DNA of 64,000 bases from Rhizobium sp. R635 (lineage in GTDB: Bacteria; Pseudomonadota; Alphaproteobacteria; Rhizobiales; Rhizobiaceae), in contig NZ_LOKX01000034.1 of the NCBI RefSeq assembly GCF_002211285.1, positions 1 through 64,000 of the forward strand. Direction: 5' to 3'. Below are positions 54,851 to 63,383 of this stretch, one piece after another (the first letter of the stretch is position 1; every line of letters starts with the position of its first letter). The notes under the pieces were generated by a model. That model had not been told where the DNA came from and ran no database searches. It saw nothing but the letters and a program-made list of their open reading frames with translations. Both the position numbers and the translations under genes were made by a program.

Positions 54851-56059
54851 ATGACGGACACAACATCGCAGTTCGACGGAACCACAATTGGCCTGGAGGC
54901 GGCTGAACCATCCGCGTGGAACGCGGCGACCTGGTTTGCCGTTGTTTCGATGGCGGCCACCAGCTTTGCGCTGGTATCCGCTGAGTTCCTGCCGGCGGGC
55001 CTGTTGACGCCCATGGCGCGCGATCTCGGCATTTCCGAGGGAACGGCCGGACAGGTCGTCACCGCCACCGCTTCCGTCGGCGCCGTGGCCGCCCTGTTGA
55101 GCAATGTTCTCATCGGCAGACTGAATCGCAAGGCGGTGCTGGTCGGTCTCAGTGCGTTGGCGGTCGGCTCCAATATTCTTGCATCGTTGGCGACCGATTT
55201 TTGGCTGTTGTTGTTGGGCCGGGCCGGGTTGGGCATCGCGCTGAGCGGCTTTTGGGCGCTTTCAGTGGCCATCGTGGCGAGGCTGGTCGGCGCCAATGCG
55301 ACAGGTCGGGGCATGGCTATCGTCACCCTCGGCGTTTCGCTCGCCACGATCGCTGCACCGTCGATGGGCGCTTTGATCAGCGACTGGCTGGGATGGCGCA
55401 GCGCCATGGCGATGACAGCCGGGCTTGCCGCGCTTGCCATGCTGCTGCAGGTGCTGAGCTTGCCGACGCTCCCTGCAAACACAAGCAACAGTCTCGCCGA
55501 TGTCTTCCGGCTGACGCGACGGGGCGGCATTCAACTGGGAATGCTTGCCATCCTTTTGCTGATGACCGGGCATTTTGCCGGGTCGGTTTATGTGCGCCCC
55601 TTCCTCGAACGAGTGACGCTCATTGAAACCAGATCGATCGCCCTGGCGCTGCTCGGGTTCGGCATCGCCTCGGTGATCGGCAATGTTGCCGGCGGCCGGA
55701 TGGCCGACGCGAGCATCCGCATAGCGCTCGCTGTCACGGCGGTATTGATGGCGTTTGCCGCACTCGCTCTGGTGCTTTGGGGCGCTCATACCGGCGTCGC
55801 CTTCGCGCTCGTTGCGCTTTGGGGTTTTGCCTTCGGCATGGCGCCGGTCGTGCTGCCGACCAATCTTTCCCGCGCGGCCCCCGACGCTCTGGAGGCGGCG
55901 GGCAGCCTGATGGTCGTCTCTTTTCAGGTGGCCATCAGTATCGGCGCGGTTTTTGGCGGCTATATCGTCGACCACTACGGCGCTGTGGGACCGTTGACTG
56001 TTACGGCGCTCCTGGCTGCGTCGACGGTTGTCTTGGCGCTGCTGCAGCCCCGCAACTGA
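54851..56059 (+). CDS. MFS transporter (drug/sugar efflux type)
   Basis: A 402-residue 12-helix MFS protein of the AraJ/YdhP/SotB arabinose-or-drug efflux type: SAEFLPAGLLTPMARDLGIS, ASVGAVAALLSNVLIGRLNR and LGRAGLGIALSGFWALS. The ATG at 54851 lies 10 nt after AGGAG; the one at 54842 would be too close. With the AraC gene just upstream it forms a likely regulator-efflux unit. Confidence 0.87.
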   Translation: MTDTTSQFDGTTIGLEAAEPSAWNAATWFAVVSMAATSFALVSAEFLPAGLLTPMARDLGISEGTAGQVVTATASVGAVAALLSNVLIGRLNRKAVLVGLSALAVGSNILASLATDFWLLLLGRAGLGIALSGFWALSVAIVARLVGANATGRGMAIVTLGVSLATIAAPSMGALISDWLGWRSAMAMTAGLAALAMLLQVLSLPTLPANTSNSLADVFRLTRRGGIQLGMLAILLLMTGHFAGSVYVRPFLERVTLIETRSIALALLGFGIASVIGNVAGGRMADASIRIALAVTAVLMAFAALALVLWGAHTGVAFALVALWGFAFGMAPVVLPTNLSRAAPDALEAAGSLMVVSFQVAISIGAVFGGYIVDHYGAVGPLTVTALLAASTVVLALLQPRN

Positions 56060-56227
56060 TCGTTGCTTCCTGAGAGACCTAGCGCTCGGGATATGAGGTC
56101 GTCGGCAATCGCCGGCGACCCGAATGCTTCAGTCTGTAATAACCTACTTGCCTTTCACCCTCAGGCTGAAAGAAGCCTGAAAGTTCAGGCCATCCGGTTG
56201 TTCGACGACCTTGGCGCAGCCATCCGC

Positions 56228-57127
56228 CTATGCGCTCGCCTGTGCCTGCTGACCAACCCTGCGGTTCGTCAGGTAGACGCCGGTCACGACAACAACGGTG
56301 CCCAGAATCAACGGCAGCGTCAGCGGCTCCCCGAAAGCGATGAAGGCTTCAAGCGCGACGGCGGGCGGCATCAAGTAGATGAGAGAGGCGGCGCGCGAGA
56401 CCTGCCCTCGGCGGATCAGATAAAGCAGCAGCCCGACACCGCCCATCGACAGGCCGAAAACCGACCAGATGAGTGCGCCGTAGGCTTGAGCCGAAGCGTC
56501 GAAATGCTGGTGTTCGAAGATCAGCGACAGCGGCAGTGTGAGGATCAGAGCGCCGACATATTGCAGCGTCGCAATGCTCCTGAGGTCGCCGGACTGCAGG
56601 TGTTTCTTCTGGTAGAGCGTGCCGTAGGTGACGGAGCCCATGGCGATGAGGTTGATCGCCAGCGGTAGAGCGGCATGGCTGAGATCGGCCGCCGCCGGAT
56701 CGAAAAGCTTCGGCGAAATGGCGATGGCAATGCCGACGAAGCCGAGCCCGAGGCCGAGCTTCTGTGTCTGTTGCAACCGCTCGCCGACGAGAAAGGGAGC
56801 CGCCATCGCCGTCAGCAGCGGCTGCAGCGCCGCGATGATGCCGGAGATGCCGGCCGGCACGCCATTGGCGATCGCCCACCACAGGCCGGCGAGGTAAAAG
56901 CCGTGCAGGAAGAAGCCGGAATAGATGGCGCGCAGCCACGTCGCCCGGCTCTTCGGCCATTGCGCCCGCATCACCAGGCAGAGCGCCAGGAAGGCAAGAG
57001 CCGACAGCGCGTAGCGTATTGAAAGAAAGGTGAAGGGCTCGGAATGCAGCGCCGCATATTTCGCAACCACCCAGCCCGTGGACCAGAGGAAAACGAAGAC
57101 GGCAGGGGCGAGGCGGTCGAGGGACAT
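56228..57127 (-). CDS. EamA/DMT family transporter
   Basis: A 299-residue protein with ten transmembrane helices in two EamA repeats (VFLWSTGWVVAKYAALHSEP; SGIIAALQPLLTAMAAPFLV; SLIYLMPPAVALEAFIAFGE). It exports an unknown metabolite or amino acid. The ATG at 57127 follows the family N-terminus MSLDRLAPAVFVFLW. Convergent with the MFS gene. Confidence 0.87.
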   Translation of the reverse strand: MSLDRLAPAVFVFLWSTGWVVAKYAALHSEPFTFLSIRYALSALAFLALCLVMRAQWPKSRATWLRAIYSGFFLHGFYLAGLWWAIANGVPAGISGIIAALQPLLTAMAAPFLVGERLQQTQKLGLGLGFVGIAIAISPKLFDPAAADLSHAALPLAINLIAMGSVTYGTLYQKKHLQSGDLRSIATLQYVGALILTLPLSLIFEHQHFDASAQAYGALIWSVFGLSMGGVGLLLYLIRRGQVSRAASLIYLMPPAVALEAFIAFGEPLTLPLILGTVVVVTGVYLTNRRVGQQAQASA

Positions 57128-57604
57128 GGGCGGCTCGGAAGACTGAGAGTTGCGGTGCTGATAGCCGCACCCTGCGGCCGCAGTCAAAGGCGAAGCATTG
57201 ATGCTTATTTGAAATTTCGTTGATGGGTGGGACAACCAACGAGCCGGAAGATGATATTTTCAATATGACGAACGAGCCCGTCGGAAACTCGCAGTATGCT
57301 ACCGCAGCGAGGATTCGCAGGCGCTACCCCATACTCTCCCTCATTCCTGTGCCCGTCACAGGAATCCAGTGCGCCTAAGTCCTTGGGCGCGGGAAGGCCG
57401 TGCTCCCCTGGGCGAAAACCCATCACCTGCTCATATTTTACGCAATCCCGGGCGAGCGACCATCCGCCAACCGTACCGTCTCCCTTCAAACGCCCGAAAT
57501 TCCGCCCCTTTCCCGCACCGCAAAATCTTTTCCTCGAAATGCGCATGGTTCTTGCATTGCAATTTGCGTTGTATTCAAATGAACAAAAAAGGGGAGCCGC
57601 ACCT
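57128..57604. other. Intergenic region with a half mosaic element
   Basis: The 477 bp hold a single copy of the C/E-type element arm with its CCTAAGTCCTTGGGCGC body (57335-57390) but no matching right arm. The rest (57390-57604) is likely the promoter and leader of the ATP-grasp operon, with AT-rich words near 57540-57590. No gene is seen. Confidence 0.5.
57335..57390. repeat. Half copy of mosaic element (family of C and E)
   Basis: The left arm (CTCCCTCATTCCTGTGCCCG...) and inner hairpin of elements C/E are present, but the complementary right arm is missing, so this is a truncated copy. Confidence 0.75.
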
Positions 57605-59014
57605 TTGGCATTTGATGAAATGATCACTGGGGACGAGAGTCCTCGCCCGCCTTATGAAAAATATTTCGAGTGGTACAACAGCCAAGACCGGTCGCATCTG
57701 ATTGCCAAGTCCCGCGATGCGGAAAACATTTTCCGGAAGACCGGCATCACCTTCGCGGTCTACGGCCACGCCGACAGTTCCGAAAAACTCATCCCCTTCG
57801 ACATCATTCCCCGCATCATCTCCGCCCGCGAATGGCGCAAGCTCGCCCAGGGCATCGAGCAGCGGGTGATCGCGCTCAATGCCTTCCTGGATGATATCTA
57901 TCATAAGCAGGAGATCATCCGCGCCGGCCGCGTCCCGCGCGAGCTGATCGAGAACAACGTCGCCTTCCTGTCCGAGATGATCGGCTTCCGCCCGCCCGGC
58001 GGCGTCTACACCCATATCGTCGGCACCGACATCGTACGAACGGGCGAGGACCAGTTCTACGTGCTGGAGGACAATGCCCGCACGCCTTCCGGCGTCAGCT
58101 ACATGCTGGAAAACCGGGAAACCATGATGCAGATGTTCCCGGAACTCTTCCATGAGAACAAGGTGCAGCGCGTCGAGGACTATCCCTATCTGCTTCGCCA
58201 GAGCCTCGCCTCGCTCGCCCCTCCCGGCTGCACCGGCAAGCCGCGCGTCGCGGTGCTGACGCCCGGCATCTACAATTCGGCCTATTACGAGCATTCCTTC
58301 CTCGCCGACATGATGGGCGTCGAGCTGGTCGAAGGCTCGGATCTGCGCGTCATCGACGGCAAGGTGAAGATGCGCACGACCCGCGGCTATGAGGCGATCG
58401 ACGTGCTTTACCGCCGCGTCGACGACGACTTCCTCGATCCGCTGACCTTCCGGGCCGATTCCGCGCTCGGCATTCCCGGCATCATGGATGTCTATCGCTC
58501 CGGCAACATCACCATCGCCAATGCGCCCGGCACCGGCATTTGCGATGACAAGGCGATCTATTCCTACATGCCGGAGATCGTCGAATTCTACACCGGCAGC
58601 AAGGCGCTGCTCGAGAACGTGCCGACCTGGCGCTGTTCGGAAGCATCGAGCCTGAAATACGTGCTGGAGCACCTCGAAGAGCTCGTCGTCAAGGAAGTGC
58701 ACGGCTCCGGCGGTTACGGCATGCTTGTGGGACCGACGGCATCGAAGAAGGAGCGCGCCGATTTCGCCGAAAAGCTGAAGGCCAAGCCGAACAACTACAT
58801 CGCCCAGCCGACGCTGTCGCTCTCCACCGTGCCGATCCTCGTCAACAAGGGGATCGCGCCGCGCCATGTGGACCTTCGCCCCTATGTGCTCGTCTCCGAC
58901 AAGGTGCAGATCATTCCGGGCGGGTTGACCCGCGTGGCGCTGAAGCAGGGCTCGCTGGTGGTCAATTCCAGCCAGGGCGGCGGCACCAAAGACACCTGGG
59001 TACTGGAGGACTGA
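57605..59014 (+). CDS. Circularly permuted ATP-grasp protein
   Basis: A 469-residue protein of the DUF404/DUF407 type-2 circularly permuted ATP-grasp family (YEKYFEWYNSQDRSHLIAKS, VLEDNARTPSGVSYMLENRE, VVKEVHGSGGYGMLVG). It should join a carboxylate to an amine with ATP, building an unknown peptide. TTG start at 57605 has GGGGAG 8 nt upstream and gives the usual length. It is translated with the alpha-E gene (TGATG). Confidence 0.9.
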   Translation: MAFDEMITGDESPRPPYEKYFEWYNSQDRSHLIAKSRDAENIFRKTGITFAVYGHADSSEKLIPFDIIPRIISAREWRKLAQGIEQRVIALNAFLDDIYHKQEIIRAGRVPRELIENNVAFLSEMIGFRPPGGVYTHIVGTDIVRTGEDQFYVLEDNARTPSGVSYMLENRETMMQMFPELFHENKVQRVEDYPYLLRQSLASLAPPGCTGKPRVAVLTPGIYNSAYYEHSFLADMMGVELVEGSDLRVIDGKVKMRTTRGYEAIDVLYRRVDDDFLDPLTFRADSALGIPGIMDVYRSGNITIANAPGTGICDDKAIYSYMPEIVEFYTGSKALLENVPTWRCSEASSLKYVLEHLEELVVKEVHGSGGYGMLVGPTASKKERADFAEKLKAKPNNYIAQPTLSLSTVPILVNKGIAPRHVDLRPYVLVSDKVQIIPGGLTRVALKQGSLVVNSSQGGGTKDTWVLED

Positions 59015-59955
59015 TGCTCGGAAGAACTGCAAACGGCCTCTACTGGATGTTTCGTTACATCGAGCGCGCCGAAAATATCGCCCGACTGGTCGATGCCGGG
59101 CTGCGCATGTCGCTCACCCGCAGCAGCGCCGGCGACGACAACTGGGACGGCGTGCTGCAAAGTGCCGGCGTGCGCGAGGCCTATGACGAGGGCCACGCGA
59201 AGCTCACCAATGCCGACGCGATCGATTATCTCCTGCGCGATCGTTCCAATCCGTCGAGCGTCATGTCCTGCATCGACTTCGGCCGCAACAATGCCCGCAT
59301 GGTGCGCACCGCGCTGACGCGCGAAACCTGGGAAGCGACCAACGAATGCTGGATCGAGCTGAAGACGCTGCTCGAAAAGCGCGTCAAGGCCGCCGACCTG
59401 CCTGAGGTGATCGACGTCATCAAGCGCCGCGCCGGCCTCATCCGCGGCGCCTTCCATGGCTCGACACTGCGCAACGAGCTCTATAACTTCGCCCGCATCG
59501 GCACCTTCATCGAGCGGGCGGACAATACGAGCCGCATCCTCGACGTGAAATATTACGTGCTGCTGCCCTCGGTTTCGGCGGTCGGCTCCTCGCTCGACAA
59601 CGTCCAGTGGGAATCGATCCTGCGCTCGGTCTCGGCGCACCGCGCCTATAGCTGGGCCTATGACGGCGAGTACCGGGCGATGAACATTGCCGACTTCCTG
59701 ACGCTCAATGTGCAGATGCCGCGCTCGCTCGCCTATTGCTACGAAAAAATCGTCAGCAACCTCGGCTACCTCGCCCAGGATTACGAAGCGCGGCTACCCG
59801 CCCACGATACGGCCGAGGCGATCCGCACCACGCTGCAGACGCGGGCGATCCGCGATATCATGGATCAGGGCCTGCATGAGTTCCTGGAGGATTTCGTCTC
59901 GCGCAACAACCAGCTCGGCATGGAAATTTCCGATGGCTACCGGTTCTACGTTTAA
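59014..59955 (+). CDS. Alpha-E (DUF403) protein
   Basis: A 313-residue all-helical protein of the alpha-E/DUF403 family (MLGRTANGLYWMFRYIERAE, RRAGLIRGAFHGSTLRNELY, GTFIERADNTSRILDVKYYV). It always accompanies the permuted ATP-grasp and a transglutaminase-like protein, and its role is unknown. Its start shares a base with the ATP-grasp stop. Confidence 0.92.
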   Translation: MLGRTANGLYWMFRYIERAENIARLVDAGLRMSLTRSSAGDDNWDGVLQSAGVREAYDEGHAKLTNADAIDYLLRDRSNPSSVMSCIDFGRNNARMVRTALTRETWEATNECWIELKTLLEKRVKAADLPEVIDVIKRRAGLIRGAFHGSTLRNELYNFARIGTFIERADNTSRILDVKYYVLLPSVSAVGSSLDNVQWESILRSVSAHRAYSWAYDGEYRAMNIADFLTLNVQMPRSLAYCYEKIVSNLGYLAQDYEARLPAHDTAEAIRTTLQTRAIRDIMDQGLHEFLEDFVSRNNQLGMEISDGYRFYV

Positions 59956-59967
59956 GCGGATCACGAT

Positions 59968-60792
59968 ATGAGACTGAAGATCAGCCACCTCACCGAATAC
60001 CGCTACGACGAACCGGCGAAATTCTCCCTGCAACGGCTGAGGCTGACGCCGCCGGCCACATCAGGCCAGAAGGTGCTCGCCTGGTCGCTGAAGGTCGAGG
60101 GCGCCACGCCCGAAGTGGAGTATGACGACCAGTACGGCAACCACGTCAACCTGGTCTCGCTGGAAGGCGAGCAGCAGGTGACGCGCATTCTCGCCGAAGG
60201 CGAGGTCGAAACCGCGGATCTCAACGGCGTCACCGGCCCGCATACCGGCTTCTGCCCGCTCTGGCTCTTCCTGCGCGAGACGCCGCTCACCAAGGGCGGC
60301 AAGCTGGTGAAGGAACTGATCAAAGGCGTCAGCGGCGACAACGAACTCGGCCGCATGCATGCGCTGATGGCCGCAATCCACGAGACGGTCGATTACAAGC
60401 CCGGCACCAGCGACACTGCGACCACGGCGGAACAGGCGCTGGAGAAGAAGAGCGGAGTCTGCCAGGACCATGCGCACATCTTCGTTGCCGCCGCCCGCGC
60501 CCTGCAGGTGCCGGCGCGTTATGTCTCCGGCTACCTGATGATGGAAGAGAAGGTCGAACAGGCGGCGACCCATGCCTGGGCCGAAGCCCATATTCCCGGC
60601 CTCGGTTGGGTCGGCTTCGACCCGGCCAATGAAATCTGCCCGGATGAACGATATGTCCGCGTCGCCTCCGGCCTCTGCTACCGCGACGCCGCCCCGATCT
60701 CAGGCATGCGCATCGGCACTCCGGGCGAAACGCTGTCGGTCACCGTGAAGGTAGAGGACAGCGGCCAGATGCAAAGCCAGAGCCAGAGCTGA
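59968..60792 (+). CDS. Transglutaminase-like cysteine peptidase-fold protein
   Basis: A 274-residue protein with the N-terminal beta domain (LKISHLTEYRYDEPAKFSLQ) and the transglutaminase core: catalytic Cys in SGVCQDHAHIFVAAARALQV, His in THAWAEAHIPGLGWVGFDPA with the Asp of FDPAN. It may hydrolyse or crosslink the peptide made by the ATP-grasp enzyme. It lies 12 bp after the alpha-E gene. No Anbu peptidase gene follows in this window. Confidence 0.92.
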   Translation: MRLKISHLTEYRYDEPAKFSLQRLRLTPPATSGQKVLAWSLKVEGATPEVEYDDQYGNHVNLVSLEGEQQVTRILAEGEVETADLNGVTGPHTGFCPLWLFLRETPLTKGGKLVKELIKGVSGDNELGRMHALMAAIHETVDYKPGTSDTATTAEQALEKKSGVCQDHAHIFVAAARALQVPARYVSGYLMMEEKVEQAATHAWAEAHIPGLGWVGFDPANEICPDERYVRVASGLCYRDAAPISGMRIGTPGETLSVTVKVEDSGQMQSQSQS

Positions 60793-60812
60793 GCGACGCC
60801 GGGAAGCCATGT

Positions 60813-61223
60813 CTATCCAGCCGCAACGACCTGGAGGTGACCCCGCGCTCCATAGCTGAGGATTGCCTGATCCGCCGTCAGCAAAGGTATGCGATGAAAC
60901 CGGGCTGTGGCGGCGATGATGCGGTCCGCGGGGTCGGCGTGAAACTCGCCGGGCAGCCGAACGCTGTCTACCGCGATGGAAGGCTCGATCGGCGCGAGTT
61001 GAAGCCCCGGCAGCGACAGAGCGGTGTCGATCCATCGCCCGACATCGTCGCCCAGCGCCAAGCGCCCCTTCTGCACGAGCATCGCGATTTCCCAAGGTGT
61101 GATCGCCGAAATCAGAATCCGGCTTTTCCCGGCCATCTCGTCGATGATACGCCGGGCCTGTGAACCGAGCCGAGCGTCGTCCTGCATTGCCCAGACGAGG
61201 ATATGCGTATCGATGACGATCAA
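60813..61223 (-). CDS. vapC: VapC-like PIN-domain toxin
   Basis: A 136-residue PIN-domain ribonuclease: IVIDTHILVW (first Asp), TPWEIAMLVQKG (Glu) and HADPADRIIAATARFHRIPL, TADQAIL (Asp residues). The TTG at 61223 overlaps the antitoxin stop (TTGA), giving translational coupling; a longer TTG at 61238 is possible. Cleaves RNA, target unknown. Confidence 0.87.
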   Translation of the reverse strand: MIVIDTHILVWAMQDDARLGSQARRIIDEMAGKSRILISAITPWEIAMLVQKGRLALGDDVGRWIDTALSLPGLQLAPIEPSIAVDSVRLPGEFHADPADRIIAATARFHRIPLLTADQAILSYGARGHLQVVAAG

Positions 61224-61462
61224 CGGAGCGCGTCCCAATCCTCCGGCTCAACGACCGGGGAGAGAGGATCGTCATAGCGCAACACGCTGCCCTTCATCGC
61301 GCCGATGATGCTCTTGCGTTCGCCTGTGTTTCGCGCCGGGGAAAGCACGGCAACCGGCTTGCCGCGCTTGGTGATGACGATGGATTCATCGTCACTGCGC
61401 ATCTGATCGATAAGATTCAGACATTTCGCCTTGAATTCGGCTGCGCCGACCACCTTCGACAT
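61220..61462 (-). CDS. vapB: Phd/YefM-like antitoxin
   Basis: An 80-residue Phd-fold antitoxin: MSKVVGAAEFKAKCLNLIDQ, VITKRGKPVAVLSP (DNA-binding dimer part), then an unstructured tail that would block the toxin. AGGAG is 8 nt from the ATG at 61462. A palindromic operator TGTACA-CT-TGTACA lies just upstream. Confidence 0.87.
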   Translation of the reverse strand: MSKVVGAAEFKAKCLNLIDQMRSDDESIVITKRGKPVAVLSPARNTGERKSIIGAMKGSVLRYDDPLSPVVEPEDWDALR

Positions 61463-61474
61463 GACCATATCTCC

Positions 61475-61488
61475 TGTACACTTGTACA
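61475..61488. promoter_or_regulatory. Operator of the VapBC-type pair
   Basis: TGTACACTTGTACA (two TGTACA halves, 2-nt spacer) lies 12 nt before the antitoxin start, next to its SD, the usual autorepression site. Confidence 0.6.
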
Positions 61489-61525
61489 GAATATAGCGTC
61501 ATTTCCTCGTTGAACAAGTGCAACA

Positions 61526-61553
61526 AAAAGGCGGGGCTCTCGCCCCGCCTTTT
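61526..61553 (-). terminator. Terminator of the arabinonate dehydratase gene
   Basis: A perfect 12-bp stem AAAAGGCGGGGC/GCCCCGCCTTTT with a TCTC loop, U-rich on both strands. It lies 30 bp after the dehydratase stop and separates it from the toxin-antitoxin unit. Confidence 0.88.
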
Positions 61554-61582
61554 CAAACCATCCCAATCTCGAATACGTCCGC

Positions 61583-63322
61583 TCAGTGGCTGTCCTTGCC
61601 GACTGCGTTTCCGCGACATCCCTTGAGGAAGTCGAGGTCGGCGCCGGTATCCGCACCTTCGACATGCTGCTGGTGCAGGAAGGCATAGCCTGATTTGGGC
61701 AGATCATGGTTCGGCTGCCATTCGGCGAGACGGCGCGCCAGCTCCTCGTCTGATATGTCGAGATGCAGGCGGCGGTTCGGCACGTCGAGCTCGATCATGT
61801 CGCCATTCTTGACGACCGCCAGCGGTCCGCCGACCGCGGCTTCCGGCGAGGTGTGCAGCACGACGGTGCCGTAGGCCGTTCCCGACATGCGCGCGTCCGA
61901 TATACGCACCATGTCGAGGATGCCCTTCTTCAGCACCTTCGGCGGCAGGCCCATGTTGCCGACCTCGGCCATGCCGGGATAACCCTTCGGGCCGCAGTTC
62001 TTCATGACCATGACGCAGGTCTCGTCGATGTCGAGATTGTCGTCGTTGATCTTGGCCTTGTAGTCGTCGATATCCTCGAACACGACGGCCCTGCCCCGGT
62101 GCACCAGGAGATGCGGCGAAGCGGCCGAAGGCTTCAGCACCGCGCCCTTCGGCGCGAGGTTGCCGCGCAGCACGACGATGCCGCCCGAAGAAGTCAGCGC
62201 CTTTTCAGCAGGCAGGATGACGTCTTCGTTCCAGTTGATGACCTCCTTGACCTCATCCCAGACGGTTTCGCCGGAGACCGTCAGCGCATCCTTGTGCAGG
62301 AGGCCGGCCTCGCCGAGGCGCTTCAGCACGACGGGCAGGCCGCCGGCATAGAAGAACTCTTCCATCAGGTACTTGCCCGACGGCATCAGGTTGACGATCG
62401 TCGGAACGTCGCGGCCACAGCGGTCCCAATCGTCGAGCGTCAGATCGATGCCGACGCGGCCGGCGATCGCCAGCAGGTGGATGACGGCGTTGGTCGATCC
62501 GCCGATCGCCGCATTGGTGCGGATGGCGTTCTCGAAGGCCTGCTTCGTCATGATCTCCGAAGGCTTCAGGTCGTCCTTGACCATCTGTACGATACGGCGG
62601 CCGGTGAGCTGCGCCATGACCTTGCGGCGGGAATCGACGCCCGGGATCGCGGCATTGCCCGACAGCGCCATGCCGAGCGCTTCGGCCATGGACGCCATCG
62701 TCGAGGCCGTGCCCATCGTATTGCAGGTGCCCGACGACCGGCTCATCGAAGCTTCCGCCTCGAGGAATTCGGCCTGCGTCATCTCGCCGGCCTTCACCAT
62801 TTCGGAGAACTTCCACAGATGCGTGCCGGAGCCGACGCGCTCGCCGCGGAAATAGCCGTTCAGCATCGGACCGCCGGTGACGACGATCGACGGCAGGTCG
62901 CAGGAGGCCGCACCCATCAAGAGCGACGGCGTGGTCTTGTCGCAGCCGACGAGCAGCACGCAGCCGTCCATCGGCTGGCCGCGGATCGCTTCCTCAACGG
63001 CGAGCGCCGCAAGGTTGCGGTACATCATCGCGGTCGGGCGGAAGGTGTTTTCGGATGCCGAGAACACCGGCACTTCGAGCGGGAAGCCGCCGGCCTCCCA
63101 GACACCCGCCTTCACCTTCTCGGCGAGTTCTCTCAGATGACCGTTGCACGGGGTCATATCCGACCAGGTGTTGAGGATGCCGATGACAGGCCGTCCGTCG
63201 AACAGGTCGTGCGGATAACCCTGGTTCTTGAGCCAGCCGCGATGATAAATCACGTCGCGGCTCGTGCCGCCGTACCATTCCTGCGACCTCAGCCTGCGCG
63301 GCCATTCCGCTTTCTTTTTCAT
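61583..63322 (-). CDS. L-arabinonate dehydratase (IlvD/Edd family)
   Basis: A 579-residue Fe-S dehydratase converting L-arabinonate to 2-keto-3-deoxy-L-arabinonate. IlvD/Edd landmarks: NTWSDMTPCNGH, VGCDKTTPSLLMGAASCDLP, SRSSGTCNTMGTASTMASMA and MKNCGPKGYPGMAEVGNMG. Cys in CNGH, GCDKT and GTCNTMG should bind the [2Fe-2S] cluster. From memory it is nearly identical to the structurally studied R. leguminosarum enzyme. It is upstream of the aldehyde dehydrogenase only in opposite gene order: the dehydrogenase (63384-) lies before it on the minus strand. Confidence 0.93.
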   Translation of the reverse strand: MKKKAEWPRRLRSQEWYGGTSRDVIYHRGWLKNQGYPHDLFDGRPVIGILNTWSDMTPCNGHLRELAEKVKAGVWEAGGFPLEVPVFSASENTFRPTAMMYRNLAALAVEEAIRGQPMDGCVLLVGCDKTTPSLLMGAASCDLPSIVVTGGPMLNGYFRGERVGSGTHLWKFSEMVKAGEMTQAEFLEAEASMSRSSGTCNTMGTASTMASMAEALGMALSGNAAIPGVDSRRKVMAQLTGRRIVQMVKDDLKPSEIMTKQAFENAIRTNAAIGGSTNAVIHLLAIAGRVGIDLTLDDWDRCGRDVPTIVNLMPSGKYLMEEFFYAGGLPVVLKRLGEAGLLHKDALTVSGETVWDEVKEVINWNEDVILPAEKALTSSGGIVVLRGNLAPKGAVLKPSAASPHLLVHRGRAVVFEDIDDYKAKINDDNLDIDETCVMVMKNCGPKGYPGMAEVGNMGLPPKVLKKGILDMVRISDARMSGTAYGTVVLHTSPEAAVGGPLAVVKNGDMIELDVPNRRLHLDISDEELARRLAEWQPNHDLPKSGYAFLHQQHVEGADTGADLDFLKGCRGNAVGKDSH

Positions 63323-63383
63323 AATCTCTGTCCTTCAGCATATTCCCGGACCGCCTCGTACGGTCCGGGTCATCGCGCTTGTC

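Noticed and set aside
60813-61462. Idea that the VapBC-type pair belongs to the ATP-grasp operon
   Set aside because: It is on the opposite strand and has its own operator, so it is a separate unit.
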